A stretch of 64,000 bases of DNA from E44-bin32 sp034430595 (GCA_034430595.1 DAOUEL010000078.1:307582-371581), one strand, 5' to 3'. Counted from the first letter of the stretch, positions 24,471 through 33,612 are shown. Numbers and translations are program-made. The notes: generated by a model not told the origin, from the letters alone.

Positions 24471-26969
24471 TCACAGGAGGCTGACTGGATCGATATCCAC
24501 GCCCCATCCCTCAGGCAGTGCTTCCGGGATGAACTCGGCTGGATTCGTGCCGCGCAGGATCAAGTGCCAGCGATAGAAGCCGCGCACCCGCCCAAAGAAG
24601 CATGGTGCGGGTCCGATCAGGTTGAGTTTCTTGCCGGATTCCTGTGCGCTGGCCTGAAGCCTGGTCGCAAGCCGCGTGGCACCCCGCTCGGCCTGTGTGG
24701 AGGAGGTATGGCGGTATACCAGCCGGGCCAGGTGCTGGAACGGCGGGTAAGCTAGCTCCTGTCGCAGCTTCAGCTCCTGCTGGTAGAAGCGTTCGTAATC
24801 GTGGCTGGACGCAGCCTGGATCGCGTAGTGCTCCGGCTGGTAGGTCTGCAGGATCACCCTTCCGCCGAGTAATCCACGGCCGGCACGCCCGGCGACCTGG
24901 GTCAAGAGCTGGAACGTTCGCTCGGCTGCGCGGAAGTCAGGCAGGTTCAGACCGGTGTCAGCCGAGACGACGCCCACCAACGTCACAAGCGGGATGTCGA
25001 GACCTTTGGCGAGCATCTGGGTGCCGATCAGGATGTCCGCCCGATGGGCGGCGAAATGAGCGAGGATGACATCGTGGGCACCCCTGGCCTGCGTTGAGTC
25101 GCGGTCCCAGCGCAGTGTGCGTGCGTCCGGGAAGGCGCGTTCAGCCTCGGCCTGAATGCGTTGGGTTCCGGCACCAAAGTGGCGAACACGCCGCCCACCA
25201 CACTGTGGGCAGACCTCAACCGGAAAGCTGTTATATCCACAGTGATGACAGACCAGGCGGGCGGGATCCCGGTGCAAGGTCAGGCTGCGATCACAGCGCG
25301 GGCAGCGCGCCACCCAGCCACAGTCACGGCAGAAAACGTATGTCTCCGAGCCGCGTCGGTTGAGGAACAGGATGGCTTGTTCGCCATTATCCAGCGTGGC
25401 TTTGAGCGCTTCGCTTAACGCCCGGCTGAAAATTGACCGGTTGCCAGCTTTCAGCTCGAGGCGCATGTCGACCACCCGCACGGGAGGGAGCTCGATCGAA
25501 CGCGCTTCGCCGCCGGCGTCCTCGTATCGGTCAGGAATACCCAGCCTGGCGGCCTGTGTCGCCAGGCGGTTGCGATGAGCCATGATGCGCCGGGGAAGCC
25601 TGAGCAGCCTGAGATGGCCGCGCTCGGCCTCGTAGCGGGTTGTTATATCAGGGGTCGCGGTACCGAAGATCAAGGTCGCGCCGAGCAATGAGGCAAATTT
25701 GCGCGACGCATCACGGGCGTGATAGCGGGGCGGGCGCGTTGCTTCCTTATAAGATTCGTCATGCGATTCATCAAGCACGATCAAGCCGATCGATGGTAGA
25801 GGAGCGAAAAGCGCACTACGCGGTCCGACAACCACCCGCAGGTTTCCCAGCCGGCACCTGCGCCAGGTGTCAAAGCGCTCACCTTCGGAGAGGTCCGAAT
25901 GGATCAAACCCACCTGGCCGGGAAAGCGCGCCACGAAGCGACGGACGGTTTGTGGCGTGAGCGCAATCTCGGGCACGAGCACGATCGCCGATCGGCCGGA
26001 GGCGATCGTCTCGGCGACAGCCCGCAGGTAGATTTCGGTCTTGCCAGACCCGGTAACGCCCTGCAGTAGAAACGCGTTGTGCGAGCCGGACCGGAGCGAG
26101 GCTTGAATCGGTTCCCAGGCCTGTTCCTGGTCTGAGGTGAGCGGGGGTGGGTCGGTCGGTACGAAGTCCAACTCTTCCAACGGATCGCGCCAGACCTGCG
26201 ATTCGCTCAGCACAATCAGATCGTGCTCTTCCAGGATGTGCAGGTCACCTAGCGCGCCGCCGGTCTCGGCGTAGAGCCAGGTCACGTCGAGTGGTTCACC
26301 CTCCTGAATCAGCATCTCGATCATCGCCTGCCGGCGTTGATCGGCCTGGCTGCCAGAGCGGCCGATCTCCGCAACCAGGCGGCGTGCTTCATCTGGTGTG
26401 GTGCTCAGGCGTGCATTGCGGACGGATTTAGGGCGAACGCGCGGCGGGTCAAGCACCGAGCTGCGCTGCAGGACTCCGCCTCGAACCAATGCCTCAGCGG
26501 CGGGCTTCCAGCGCCGGCGCGGCAGCGCGTGGGCGAGCTGGCGGCCGCGCAGGTCACCACGCTCGGCGAGCATTGAAAGAATACGGCGCTGGAGATCGGT
26601 TTCAGGCTCGAATTCGGGCTGTATAAGGTGGTAAATCGAATCGGCCTGCTGGCTGAGTCCGGGCGGGATCATCAAGGTCAGCGCGTCGATCAGTGCCGCA
26701 TGATAGACATCTGCTATCCAACGCGCTAACTCGATCTGAGTTTTGGAAAGTACCGGGTACGGATCAACCAGGCTTTCGACCGGTTTTGTCTCGGTGACGG
26801 CTGGTTCGGCAGGCAATTGGATGACTACCCCCTGGACCCGGCGTGTACCGAAAGGCACGGTTACCAGCTGGCCAATTGCAATCGCTGAACGCAGATGTGG
26901 TGGGACATGATAGTCGAATGTTCCACGCACCGGAGGCAGGTTGACGGCAACCCGGGCGTAGTTCGACAA
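24471..26969 (-). CDS. priA: Primosomal helicase PriA
   Basis: An 832-residue 3'-5' helicase that restarts stalled replication forks. Visible parts: the N-terminal 3'-DNA-binding domain (YARVAVNLPPVRGTFDYHVPP), Walker A GVTGSGKTE, the DEAH-type box LDESHD, and the eight-Cys zinc domain (CRDC, CPRC, CHHC, CPQC). C-terminal helicase motifs follow (TQMLAKG, QVAGRAGR). The TTG at 26969 starts the family's conserved first residues and lies 4 bp after the upstream gene's stop. An ATG farther upstream would overlap that gene by 150 bp. PriA is probably co-transcribed with the CBS/CorC gene. Confidence 0.93.
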   Translation of the reverse strand: MSNYARVAVNLPPVRGTFDYHVPPHLRSAIAIGQLVTVPFGTRRVQGVVIQLPAEPAVTETKPVESLVDPYPVLSKTQIELARWIADVYHAALIDALTLMIPPGLSQQADSIYHLIQPEFEPETDLQRRILSMLAERGDLRGRQLAHALPRRRWKPAAEALVRGGVLQRSSVLDPPRVRPKSVRNARLSTTPDEARRLVAEIGRSGSQADQRRQAMIEMLIQEGEPLDVTWLYAETGGALGDLHILEEHDLIVLSESQVWRDPLEELDFVPTDPPPLTSDQEQAWEPIQASLRSGSHNAFLLQGVTGSGKTEIYLRAVAETIASGRSAIVLVPEIALTPQTVRRFVARFPGQVGLIHSDLSEGERFDTWRRCRLGNLRVVVGPRSALFAPLPSIGLIVLDESHDESYKEATRPPRYHARDASRKFASLLGATLIFGTATPDITTRYEAERGHLRLLRLPRRIMAHRNRLATQAARLGIPDRYEDAGGEARSIELPPVRVVDMRLELKAGNRSIFSRALSEALKATLDNGEQAILFLNRRGSETYVFCRDCGWVARCPRCDRSLTLHRDPARLVCHHCGYNSFPVEVCPQCGGRRVRHFGAGTQRIQAEAERAFPDARTLRWDRDSTQARGAHDVILAHFAAHRADILIGTQMLAKGLDIPLVTLVGVVSADTGLNLPDFRAAERTFQLLTQVAGRAGRGLLGGRVILQTYQPEHYAIQAASSHDYERFYQQELKLRQELAYPPFQHLARLVYRHTSSTQAERGATRLATRLQASAQESGKKLNLIGPAPCFFGRVRGFYRWHLILRGTNPAEFIPEALPEGWGVDIDPVSLL

Positions 26970-26973
26970 GGCT

Positions 26974-28323
26974 TTACTCTGGCGAGTAACTCGTCTGCCG
27001 ACCCGGTCCGCGTTTCGGCAGCGGCTGAATCGATACGCGTGCGATGCGGAAGCCGTCCATCGCTTCCACGCGCAGCCGTACCCCATCGACCTGAATCGCA
27101 TCGCCCACCTTGGCCATGCGTTCAAGACGACCGAGGATATAGCCGGCGATCGTGTCGTAATTGGGATCCTGTAGCTTGATATTGAAGTGTTCGTTCACTT
27201 CCTCGATCAATGTCAAACCATCGACCAGCGAGGATCCGTCTGCAAGCGGCTGGATATCGGGTTCGTCGTCGAATGGATCGCTGACCTCGCCTACGATCTC
27301 CTCCAGCAGGTCCGCCAGCGTGACGATGCCGGCCGTGCCCCCGTATTCATCGAGCACGATGGCGATGTGGCGGTGGTGCATGCGGAAGAGTCGCAGGAGC
27401 GAATTGACATGGGCGGTCTCTGGAATGAAGATCGCCTCGCGCATCAAATCGCGCGCCTTAAGCGATTCGGGATTGACGTTGATCTTCAGCAGCAGGTCTT
27501 TCAGGTGAACCACTCCCAGGATTTCATCCTGGTTTTCGGCATACACGGGAAATTTGCTGTAGGGATGCTGTGCTGCCAGATCGAGCATCTCCTTCAGGCT
27601 GGTGTCCTCGCGCACGGCGGCCATCTCTGTGCGCGGCACCATGACCTGCCGCACGAGAAGTTCGCCGAAATCAAAGACGGCATCGACCATCTCCTGGGCG
27701 TCGTTCTCAACCAGGCCCCCTTCGGCGCTGGCGCGCACAAGCATCTTTAATTCCTCGATCGAGTGAACCAGCTCGTGTCCAGCAGCAGGTTCGACGCCTA
27801 CCAGCCGGAGCAGCGCATTACCTGTTCCATTTAGAAGCCAGATTGCGGGTTTAAAGATCCACTCGGTCCAGACCGTAGGCTGTGCTACGAACAGCGCCGT
27901 GCGCTCCGGGTTCTGGAGGGCGACCGATTTTGGCGCCAGCTCCCCAACCACGACATGCAGGAAAGTAATCAGCGCGAAGGCCAGCCCAGCCGAGATACCG
28001 TGGGATACTTCCGCCTGCGCAGCGCCGGGGAAGAGGTTTATGATCGGCTCGATGAGAAAGCTCAAGGCCGGCTCGCCGATCCAGCCCAGCCCGAGGCTGG
28101 CGAGCGTGATACCAAGCTGCGTGGCGGCGATGAAGCGGTCCGGGTTCTCAATCGCAGTCTGCACCCAGCGGGCGCGTGGATTGCCCTGGCGAACGAGTTC
28201 GTGAACTCGCGTGCGGCGCACGCTGACCAGCGCAAATTCAGCTGCGACGAAGAATCCGTTGGCGCCAACCAGGAGTACGACAAAAGCCAATCGCAGAAGC
28301 GAGGATGATACGCTGCCTTCCAT
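26974..28323 (-). CDS. CNNM/CorC-type membrane protein (DUF21, CBS pair, CorC domain)
   Basis: A 449-residue inner-membrane protein of the so-called hemolysin C/CNNM family, linked to Mg2+ or other cation export. The DUF21 membrane domain with about four helices spans residues 1-190. A CBS pair follows (about 210-335, RTEMAAVREDTSL and ILGVVHLKDLLL), then a C-terminal CorC_HlyC domain (about 350-435). The ATG overlaps the upstream stop by one base (TGATG), so translation is coupled to the MEMO-like gene. Confidence 0.9.
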   Translation of the reverse strand: MEGSVSSSLLRLAFVVLLVGANGFFVAAEFALVSVRRTRVHELVRQGNPRARWVQTAIENPDRFIAATQLGITLASLGLGWIGEPALSFLIEPIINLFPGAAQAEVSHGISAGLAFALITFLHVVVGELAPKSVALQNPERTALFVAQPTVWTEWIFKPAIWLLNGTGNALLRLVGVEPAAGHELVHSIEELKMLVRASAEGGLVENDAQEMVDAVFDFGELLVRQVMVPRTEMAAVREDTSLKEMLDLAAQHPYSKFPVYAENQDEILGVVHLKDLLLKINVNPESLKARDLMREAIFIPETAHVNSLLRLFRMHHRHIAIVLDEYGGTAGIVTLADLLEEIVGEVSDPFDDEPDIQPLADGSSLVDGLTLIEEVNEHFNIKLQDPNYDTIAGYILGRLERMAKVGDAIQVDGVRLRVEAMDGFRIARVSIQPLPKRGPGRQTSYSPE

Positions 28324-29204
28324 CAGACCGGCCCGGTTCCTGGGTTACTGGTACGGTAAATCACCGCAGACCCGTACCCGACGACGGAAGTCATGTCACC
28401 GGTCACGTCGCCGGAGGTCGCATGCTGGAGCAGGCGGACACGATCGGCGCCGAGCCCGCGTGCTGCCCAGAGTGCTGCGGCTACCGCCCCCCGCCCGCAT
28501 GCGAACCCGACGCCTTCGGTCTCGGCATCCAGGACCTGCTCGGGTTGAAAACTCTCGATTCGGTGCAGCATCTCATGATCCAATTTCTGCGCAATTTCCT
28601 GCGGGTAGAAATGTGAGAGGTCCGAACTGGCAACGATCAGGCTCCGGCCACGTTCGAGCACAGAGGCGAGCGCCTCCCCGACCGCACGTACAACCCGTTT
28701 GCTCTGGTCGCGCAGCATCAGTGGCAGCAGTCGAAATTCGGACCGGAGCGCCCGCTGCAGGAATGGAAGCTCGATCTCCAGCGCGTGTTCCTGGTCCCTG
28801 ACAATCTGCTGAACATCGATCTGATCCACCAGGCGCAGCTGGCGTTCAAAACTCGCCTGCCGTTCATGATCGATGCTTATTTCACCGAGTGGGGTCGCGT
28901 AGGCGCTATGCCCGCTCGTCAGGACCTGGCCGGGAGCAAGGGCGTGCAGCGGTGAGAGTATGGCCACTATATCGGGCTGCAGCTCACGGATCAGTGCAAA
29001 GGCATATGCCGCGACCTGGCCGGAGTAGCGGTGGCCGGCGTGCGGCACGATCAAACCGACGATCTCACCTTCGACTGGAGCTGTTCCGGCAGCGTTTTCG
29101 AGGAAGCGATCGATTGACTCGGCAAGTCTGCGCGAATCGCCCGGGTACCAGGTTCCTGCGATCGGTGAGGGGCGGACATTTCTTGGGACAAGCTTTTCTG
29201 ACAC
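28323..29204 (-). CDS. MEMO1-family protein (AmmeMemoRadiSam protein B)
   Basis: A 293-residue MEMO-family protein, structurally related to extradiol dioxygenases. It begins VRPSPIAGTWYPGD and contains VPHAGHRYSG, carrying the conserved His, and SSDLSHFYP. The AMMECR1 and radical-SAM partners often found with it are not adjacent here, so its job is open. The GTG at 29204 is preferred because the conserved domain starts soon after it. A TACAAT box lies 9 bp upstream, giving an almost leaderless mRNA. An ATG upstream (29279) would run across that box and towards the opposite SOS promoter. Confidence 0.82.
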   Translation of the reverse strand: MSEKLVPRNVRPSPIAGTWYPGDSRRLAESIDRFLENAAGTAPVEGEIVGLIVPHAGHRYSGQVAAYAFALIRELQPDIVAILSPLHALAPGQVLTSGHSAYATPLGEISIDHERQASFERQLRLVDQIDVQQIVRDQEHALEIELPFLQRALRSEFRLLPLMLRDQSKRVVRAVGEALASVLERGRSLIVASSDLSHFYPQEIAQKLDHEMLHRIESFQPEQVLDAETEGVGFACGRGAVAAALWAARGLGADRVRLLQHATSGDVTGDMTSVVGYGSAVIYRTSNPGTGPV

Positions 29205-29272
29205 AGCAACGGCATTGTAGCACAAAGCGTAACCTGCGTTCATCCGCGGTACGGGACGGCTCATCCGGCCTC

Positions 29273-29316
29273 TTGACACCAGAACACATGTTCGAGTAAT
29301 ATTAGAACACTCGTTC
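29273..29316 (+). promoter_or_regulatory. SOS promoter with two LexA boxes
   Basis: A near-consensus promoter, TTGACA (29273-29278), 18-bp spacer, TAATAT (29297-29302), carries two perfect LexA boxes of the Gram-positive/actinobacterial type. They are GAACACATGTTC (29282-29293), lying between -35 and -10, and GAACACTCGTTC (29305-29316), covering the start point. The boxes are 23 bp apart, about two helical turns. LexA bound to both would block RNA polymerase, and DNA damage should induce the cassette downstream. Confidence 0.88.
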
Positions 29317-29348
29317 TATATGCCGCGACGGGTTATGGAGGTGTTGTG

Positions 29349-30320
29349 ATGGAAAGGGCGTTCTATTCAGAGGCGATGTTCGATCAGCAGGCCGATCAAA
29401 TTGAATCGGCGTTGACGCGCCTGGCACTGCCGGCCAGGGTGGATGGCGGCGTGGTTCGAGAGAACCATGTGCGCTACCATCTGACGCCGGCAGTTGGCAC
29501 GCAGCCGCTGGAGGTGGTGGAGCTGGCGGAGGATGTCGCCCAGGAAATCGGGGTGAAGGACGTGCGCGTGCTGCGCGAGGCGGGCGAGCTGGCGATCGAA
29601 GTGCCGCTCGAGCGCGCCAGTGGATTGGGGCTGCTGCCGCTGGTCCATGCTCTGCCACGTATGCAGCCGCTTTCGGCCGTGGTGGGCATGAGCCGCAGCG
29701 GGCAGCCGCTGCTGCTCGAACTAGAACAGACCGCATCGTGGCACGTGCTGATTCGGGCCGGGGCCGGGATGGGCAAGTCGGAGCTGCTGCGCACGCTCAG
29801 TACTTCATTGGCCCTGGCCAGCCGTCCAGCGCAGGTTGGTTTTCTGGGAATTGACCTGAGCGGCCGCGAGCTAACGCACCTTGATTCTCTACCGCATACG
29901 CTGACCGATGTTGCCACCAACGCCGAGTACGCTGAGGAGCTCCTGCAGTGGTTGGTCGAGGAGATGGAGCGGCGAATGCAGGCCGGCATCTATCTACCGC
30001 ACCTGGTGCTCTTTGTCGACGACATGGACCGGTTGCGTGATCGGCTCGGCGCAAAGCTGGATCAGCTGCTGGAATCGATCCTTGTTGATGGCCCACGTTC
30101 CGCAATCCACCTCTTTGCAGCAGCACGTGAGGCGGTCGCTGGAAGAGGACTGCTCGCGCGAGCGTCCACGAGCGCCGCGTGGATCGAAGGATACACGGAG
30201 GAACGGCGGGGCAGTTTCCATATTCGCTGTGGAGCGGAATCCGTCCAGGCCGACGCGGCCTGGATGAGCGCCAGCGAGCTTGATTCGGCGGTCCGCCTTG
30301 TCCGGTCTGGATTGCGTTAG
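29349..30320 (+). CDS. Soluble truncated FtsK/SpoIIIE-type DNA translocase, SOS-controlled
   Basis: A 323-residue P-loop motor. Residues 30-90 match the FtsK alpha subdomain (VRYHLTPAVG, then VKDVRVLREAGELAIEVP). The beta RecA-like motor follows with Walker A GAGMGKSE (138-145), the FtsK sequence GIDLSGRELTHLDSLPHTL, and Walker B LVLFVDD (219-225). There is no N-terminal membrane domain and no C-terminal gamma (DNA-reading) domain, so this is a minimal cytoplasmic translocase. The ATG at 29349 has GGAGG 7 bp upstream; a GTG at 29346 is possible. It is the first gene after the LexA-box promoter. A role in clearing or moving damaged DNA is inferred. Confidence 0.82.
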   Translation: MERAFYSEAMFDQQADQIESALTRLALPARVDGGVVRENHVRYHLTPAVGTQPLEVVELAEDVAQEIGVKDVRVLREAGELAIEVPLERASGLGLLPLVHALPRMQPLSAVVGMSRSGQPLLLELEQTASWHVLIRAGAGMGKSELLRTLSTSLALASRPAQVGFLGIDLSGRELTHLDSLPHTLTDVATNAEYAEELLQWLVEEMERRMQAGIYLPHLVLFVDDMDRLRDRLGAKLDQLLESILVDGPRSAIHLFAAAREAVAGRGLLARASTSAAWIEGYTEERRGSFHIRCGAESVQADAAWMSASELDSAVRLVRSGLR

Positions 30321-30349
30321 GTCGGGTATGAGAAAGGTGTCGAAGCAGG

Positions 30350-30613
30350 ATGGGATCGGTAAGGGCTGAAGAGCGAATTCGCGTCCACCGCACCGTGATG
30401 GGTGCAATACCGCAGGAATTCACCTGGCGCGGACGACGCTATAGTGTGCAGCATATCGAGCATACCTCTCCGAGGGCGCACGAACGCAGCATGCCAGGGC
30501 TGCGCAAGGAGTTCTATGTGCTGCAGACGAAACAAGGTTTGAAGTGCCGCATCTCGCATGAGCTTGAACGCGGAGTCTGGCGTCTGGAGCAGATGCTTGG
30601 TGCAGGAGGTTGA
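30350..30613 (+). CDS. Small protein of the SOS cassette (DUF6504-like)
   Basis: An 87-residue protein with a compact beta-rich pattern: GAIPQEFTWRGRRYSVQHIE, then a strand pair FYVLQTKQGLKCRISHE and a closing WRLEQML. This resembles DUF6504-type small domains often encoded near SOS polymerases, but the match is from memory and not certain. It begins 29 bp after the translocase stop, with no other promoter visible. Its stop lies 5 bp before the next ATG and within that gene's ribosome site. Confidence 0.65.
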   Translation: MGSVRAEERIRVHRTVMGAIPQEFTWRGRRYSVQHIEHTSPRAHERSMPGLRKEFYVLQTKQGLKCRISHELERGVWRLEQMLGAGG

Positions 30614-30618
30614 GCAAG

Positions 30619-30864
30619 ATGAAAGTCGGGATGCTCTGGTTCGATGAGGATCAAACGCGTTCGCTGGCTGCGCGTATCAGCCGGGCGGCCGAGTATTACC
30701 AGCGGAAGTACGGTGCAAGGCCGAACCTGTGCATGGTCCATCCACTGACGATGGAGCAGGAGGAGCAGGCCGCTCAGGAAGGGTTAAGGGTCTGTTCGAG
30801 CAACGCGGTTCTGCCAAACTACTTCTGGCTCGGTGTTGAGGATCGAGGCTTTCAGACTGCGTAG
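30619..30864 (+). CDS. Small protein of the SOS cassette, unknown family
   Basis: An 81-residue acidic protein (MKVGMLWFDEDQTRSLAARI, then AAEYYQRKYGARPNLCMVHP). It looks like a small alpha/beta fold with two Cys. The ATG has AGGAGG 9 bp upstream, placed across the stop of the preceding gene, so expression is coupled. I do not recognise the family. It should be DNA-damage-induced with the translocase. Confidence 0.65.
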   Translation: MKVGMLWFDEDQTRSLAARISRAAEYYQRKYGARPNLCMVHPLTMEQEEQAAQEGLRVCSSNAVLPNYFWLGVEDRGFQTA

Positions 30865-30974
30865 GGGCAGACGGGACCTATCAAAGGCAGGCAGCTTATC
30901 AATGCGTCGGGCGGTGAAACGATATTCATTCAAGTGCGCGGTGCATCCGCAATCAATGGGCTGTAGCCAGGCAT

Positions 30975-31006
30975 AAGGCAGTCGAAGGGGGCGGCTGCCT
31001 TTGCTT
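30975..31006 (+). terminator. Probable terminator of the SOS cassette
   Basis: AAGGCAG (30975-30981) pairs with CTGCCTT (30995-31001), followed by TGCTT. It abuts the convergent holA stop and may serve both strands. Confidence 0.5.
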
Positions 31007-31995
31007 CAGGCCAGGGTGAGCGCGCCGATCAAGCTGTCCAGAGCGACATTCAAGTCAGCTTGGCTTGACTTGACATCCAAATCGATGCGCAGCAATTCAT
31101 GATAGATGCGGTCGAGATCGGAAGGAGAGAAAGTCCTGGCCTGGTTTAAAATCCGCTGGACGATAAATGGCGGTAACGAAAGCACCTGCGCTGGGTCTGT
31201 GCCGAGATCAAGGGCTTCCCGGGCGAGGATCAACAGCCGGAACTGGCGGATAATCATCGCGAAGGCATAGCGCACATCCGAGTCCTGCAGCACGCGCGCA
31301 AGATGGAGCTGTGCTGACTGAGCCTGGCGTTCGCCGAGAGCATCCACAAAATCGAAGATGTTCCCCTCGCCACGGAAAGGGGTCAACTCTTCAACATCAG
31401 CGGCTGATACCGGTCGCTGCCGGTCAACGTAATCAAGCAGCTTTCGAATCTCTTGATCCGCAAGGTAAGGATCCTCCGCGACCCAATTACCGAGCAGTTG
31501 ACCTGCCTCGAGTTCAAAAAACCCCCCGAATTCTTCAGCCCGGCTCAGGATCCAGCGGGTGAATTCCGCACCACGCGGGTGGGCAAACAGGCGCAGGTAG
31601 CAGCGGTCGGGGTTATTTTCCGCCCACTCCCGCAGGCTGGTGTGCCGCCATTCATCTCGTGACCGGCGTGGCCGGGAAAGATGTTCCAGACAGACCAGGG
31701 CAGCGCTCTCGTGCAGGTCTTCCAGCAAGGGTTGGAATTCGGTCTGGAAGTCTTTTTTTTGTGGGAGTGCCTCGGCATGTTCCAGGATGATTAACCGCCG
31801 GTCGGATAGAAAGGGGACCTGGGCACAAGCCTGGAAGAGCAGGTCAAGATCCAGCTTGCGGGCATCGAACTGCTGGGTGTTCATTGAAGCAGTAGTCCCA
31901 TCCCCGAGCTTGCCGCGCAGCATGCCGAGAAAATCTTCCATCGCGAAGAGATCGTCCCCGTAGAGCAGGTACAGTACTGGCGTGGCGTCTGCCAT
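31006..31995 (-). CDS. holA: DNA polymerase III delta subunit
   Basis: A 329-residue clamp-loader delta subunit, which opens the sliding clamp. It begins PVLYLLYGDDLFAMEDFL and includes VPFLSDRRLIILEHAEAL, both conserved in HolA. The C-terminal helical collar domain ends near LNVALDSLIGALTLA. It follows its upstream neighbour's stop with no gap. The delta-prime gene is 1.7 kb away on the other strand. Confidence 0.9.
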   Translation of the reverse strand: MADATPVLYLLYGDDLFAMEDFLGMLRGKLGDGTTASMNTQQFDARKLDLDLLFQACAQVPFLSDRRLIILEHAEALPQKKDFQTEFQPLLEDLHESAALVCLEHLSRPRRSRDEWRHTSLREWAENNPDRCYLRLFAHPRGAEFTRWILSRAEEFGGFFELEAGQLLGNWVAEDPYLADQEIRKLLDYVDRQRPVSAADVEELTPFRGEGNIFDFVDALGERQAQSAQLHLARVLQDSDVRYAFAMIIRQFRLLILAREALDLGTDPAQVLSLPPFIVQRILNQARTFSPSDLDRIYHELLRIDLDVKSSQADLNVALDSLIGALTLA

Positions 31996-32511
31996 CTACA
32001 GGCTTGTGAGAACGCGGTGCACGATCATGCCAGACTTCTCGAAACGCTCAACCTTGCGCACTTGCAAAGAGCCGGGATTCCCCTCCGTCGTCAGATGTTC
32101 CTGCGCTGATCTACCAAGCGGTTGAGCGATGATCAGCGCGATAAGTGTGGACAGGATTGCGAGCGGCAGTCGTTCGATGCGCTTGAGCCAGCCGTCCTTT
32201 TCGCTTCCCAGGAAGGCCAGGTAAGCGGCACTGCCGGCCAGCAAGCCGGAGGTGACCAGGTTCGTCCCGCAGTTGGGGTGAATGGCGAGTGAGCGTTCAC
32301 CTTGCTGCAAACGCTGTAAAGCCCGCGAGATATGTTCCGAGAGAGAATCAGTATCTACCTGGCCATAGAGGAAAAAGCCGCGCATGTCAGAACGACCCAC
32401 GAAGGTCCGGTTCGGATAGTGCTGGCTTAGGAGATGAATGGTCGCATGTTCGAGTGCATGATTGCGTCGAATGTTGAGCAACGGCGGGCGGTTGAGAAGT
32501 GAACTTGGCAA
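31996..32511 (-). CDS. DUF6391-like membrane protein
   Basis: A 171-residue protein whose conserved N-terminal part reads IRRNHALEHATIHLLSQ, followed by HPNCGTNLVTSG. A hydrophobic hairpin of two helices (about 88-125) and a short basic tail complete it. The His/Cys-rich front suggests metal binding, which is speculation. The TTG start has GGAGG 6 bp upstream. Its stop abuts the holA start, so the two are co-transcribed. The family name is from memory; function is unknown. Confidence 0.65.
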   Translation of the reverse strand: MPSSLLNRPPLLNIRRNHALEHATIHLLSQHYPNRTFVGRSDMRGFFLYGQVDTDSLSEHISRALQRLQQGERSLAIHPNCGTNLVTSGLLAGSAAYLAFLGSEKDGWLKRIERLPLAILSTLIALIIAQPLGRSAQEHLTTEGNPGSLQVRKVERFEKSGMIVHRVLTSL

Positions 32512-32591
32512 GGTCGGCCTCCAATCTCATTCGCGATTATACCCAGCTTGCGCCAGGCGCACCGGGCTGGAGAGTCGATCTAAACTTGAAT

Positions 32592-33605
32592 TCAGTTGGC
32601 GAGCACCGGTGGCAGTCCTTCTGGAACGGGTTGCAGGATATCAATTGAGACCAGCAGGCCGAGCGACCTGAGATCCGAACGAAGCTCAGCGGGGTCCTTG
32701 CGACGTAAAAGTTGGGTCATTCGCTCTGGAGGGATATTCAAAGGGGCCAGGTAGCGCTTCAGGTGCTTGCGGAAGCGGAGCATGCCGGTTTCAAGTCCGT
32801 GAAAATCAAGCATGCGTGCCAGGTGAGTTTCAATGACCCGGGACAACTCCATCTGGGTAACCTGCTGGCGTGTCTTACGCTGGAAGATCCAGGGGTTGCC
32901 TATCGCGCCTCTTCCGATCATAACCCCGTCACACGCAGTGTGTGCCTTGATGCTTTCGATGTCTATGATTGTATGCACATCACCGTTGCCGAGCACCGGC
33001 AGGCTGACATTAGCCTTGATCTCTGCGATCGCGTCCCAATCTGCCCGGCCGGAGTAAGCCTGGGCGCGCGTCCGGCCGTGGACAGCCAGCAGAGATGCAC
33101 CCGAAGCTTCGACTGCGCGCGCAACTTGAAGATAGTTGCGTTCGTCCTCGTCCCAGCCGAGCCGAATTTTCGCGCTGACAGGCACGGGGAGGGATTTCAC
33201 AAGGCGGGACAGAATCCTCTCGACTTTGGAGGGATCGCGCAGCAAACCGGCCCCAGCACCGCGCCCTGATACCTTGCGAACCGAGCAGCCCATATTGATA
33301 TCAATGGCATCGGGTTCGAGTGCCATCAACTCCTGGGCAGCTTGCAGCAGACGGTCCTCATCGCTGTCGAAAAGCTGGAATATGACTGGCCTTTCGTCCG
33401 GCAGGTACCGCAGTTCATGCCAGGCCGCCTCGACTTCAGCAAGAAGTTCGATCGCGCCGACGAACGCCGTATAGCTGATCGCTGAGCCATGTTCCCGGCA
33501 TATCGACCGGAAGGGAAGATCTGAAAAGCCGTCCATCGGCGCCAGAATCAGATCACCGTAAACAGGGATCGGGCCAATGGAAAAGCTTGGTTGAGAGTCC
33601 GACAT
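32592..33605 (-). CDS. tRNA-dihydrouridine synthase (Dus family)
   Basis: A 337-residue FMN enzyme that reduces uridines in tRNA loops. Its TIM barrel begins DLILAPMDGFSDLPFR. The family Cys lies in INMGCSVRKVSGRGAGAGLL, where most relatives have GCP rather than GCS. HGRTRAQAYSG and GNGDVHTI follow, as expected for FMN phosphate binding. Which tRNA position is modified cannot be told. No ribosome site precedes the ATG; a promoter ending 7 bp upstream suggests a leaderless mRNA. Confidence 0.92.
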   Translation of the reverse strand: MSDSQPSFSIGPIPVYGDLILAPMDGFSDLPFRSICREHGSAISYTAFVGAIELLAEVEAAWHELRYLPDERPVIFQLFDSDEDRLLQAAQELMALEPDAIDINMGCSVRKVSGRGAGAGLLRDPSKVERILSRLVKSLPVPVSAKIRLGWDEDERNYLQVARAVEASGASLLAVHGRTRAQAYSGRADWDAIAEIKANVSLPVLGNGDVHTIIDIESIKAHTACDGVMIGRGAIGNPWIFQRKTRQQVTQMELSRVIETHLARMLDFHGLETGMLRFRKHLKRYLAPLNIPPERMTQLLRRKDPAELRSDLRSLGLLVSIDILQPVPEGLPPVLAN

Positions 33606-33612
33606 AGCCCGA

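Noticed and set aside
29349..30864. FtsK-like gene as part of a prophage or integrative element
   Set aside because: No integrase, attachment repeat, tRNA junction or phage genes; flanks are housekeeping genes on both sides.
30865..31005. CRISPR or repeat array anywhere in the window
   Set aside because: No regularly spaced direct repeats were seen here or elsewhere; only single hairpins.
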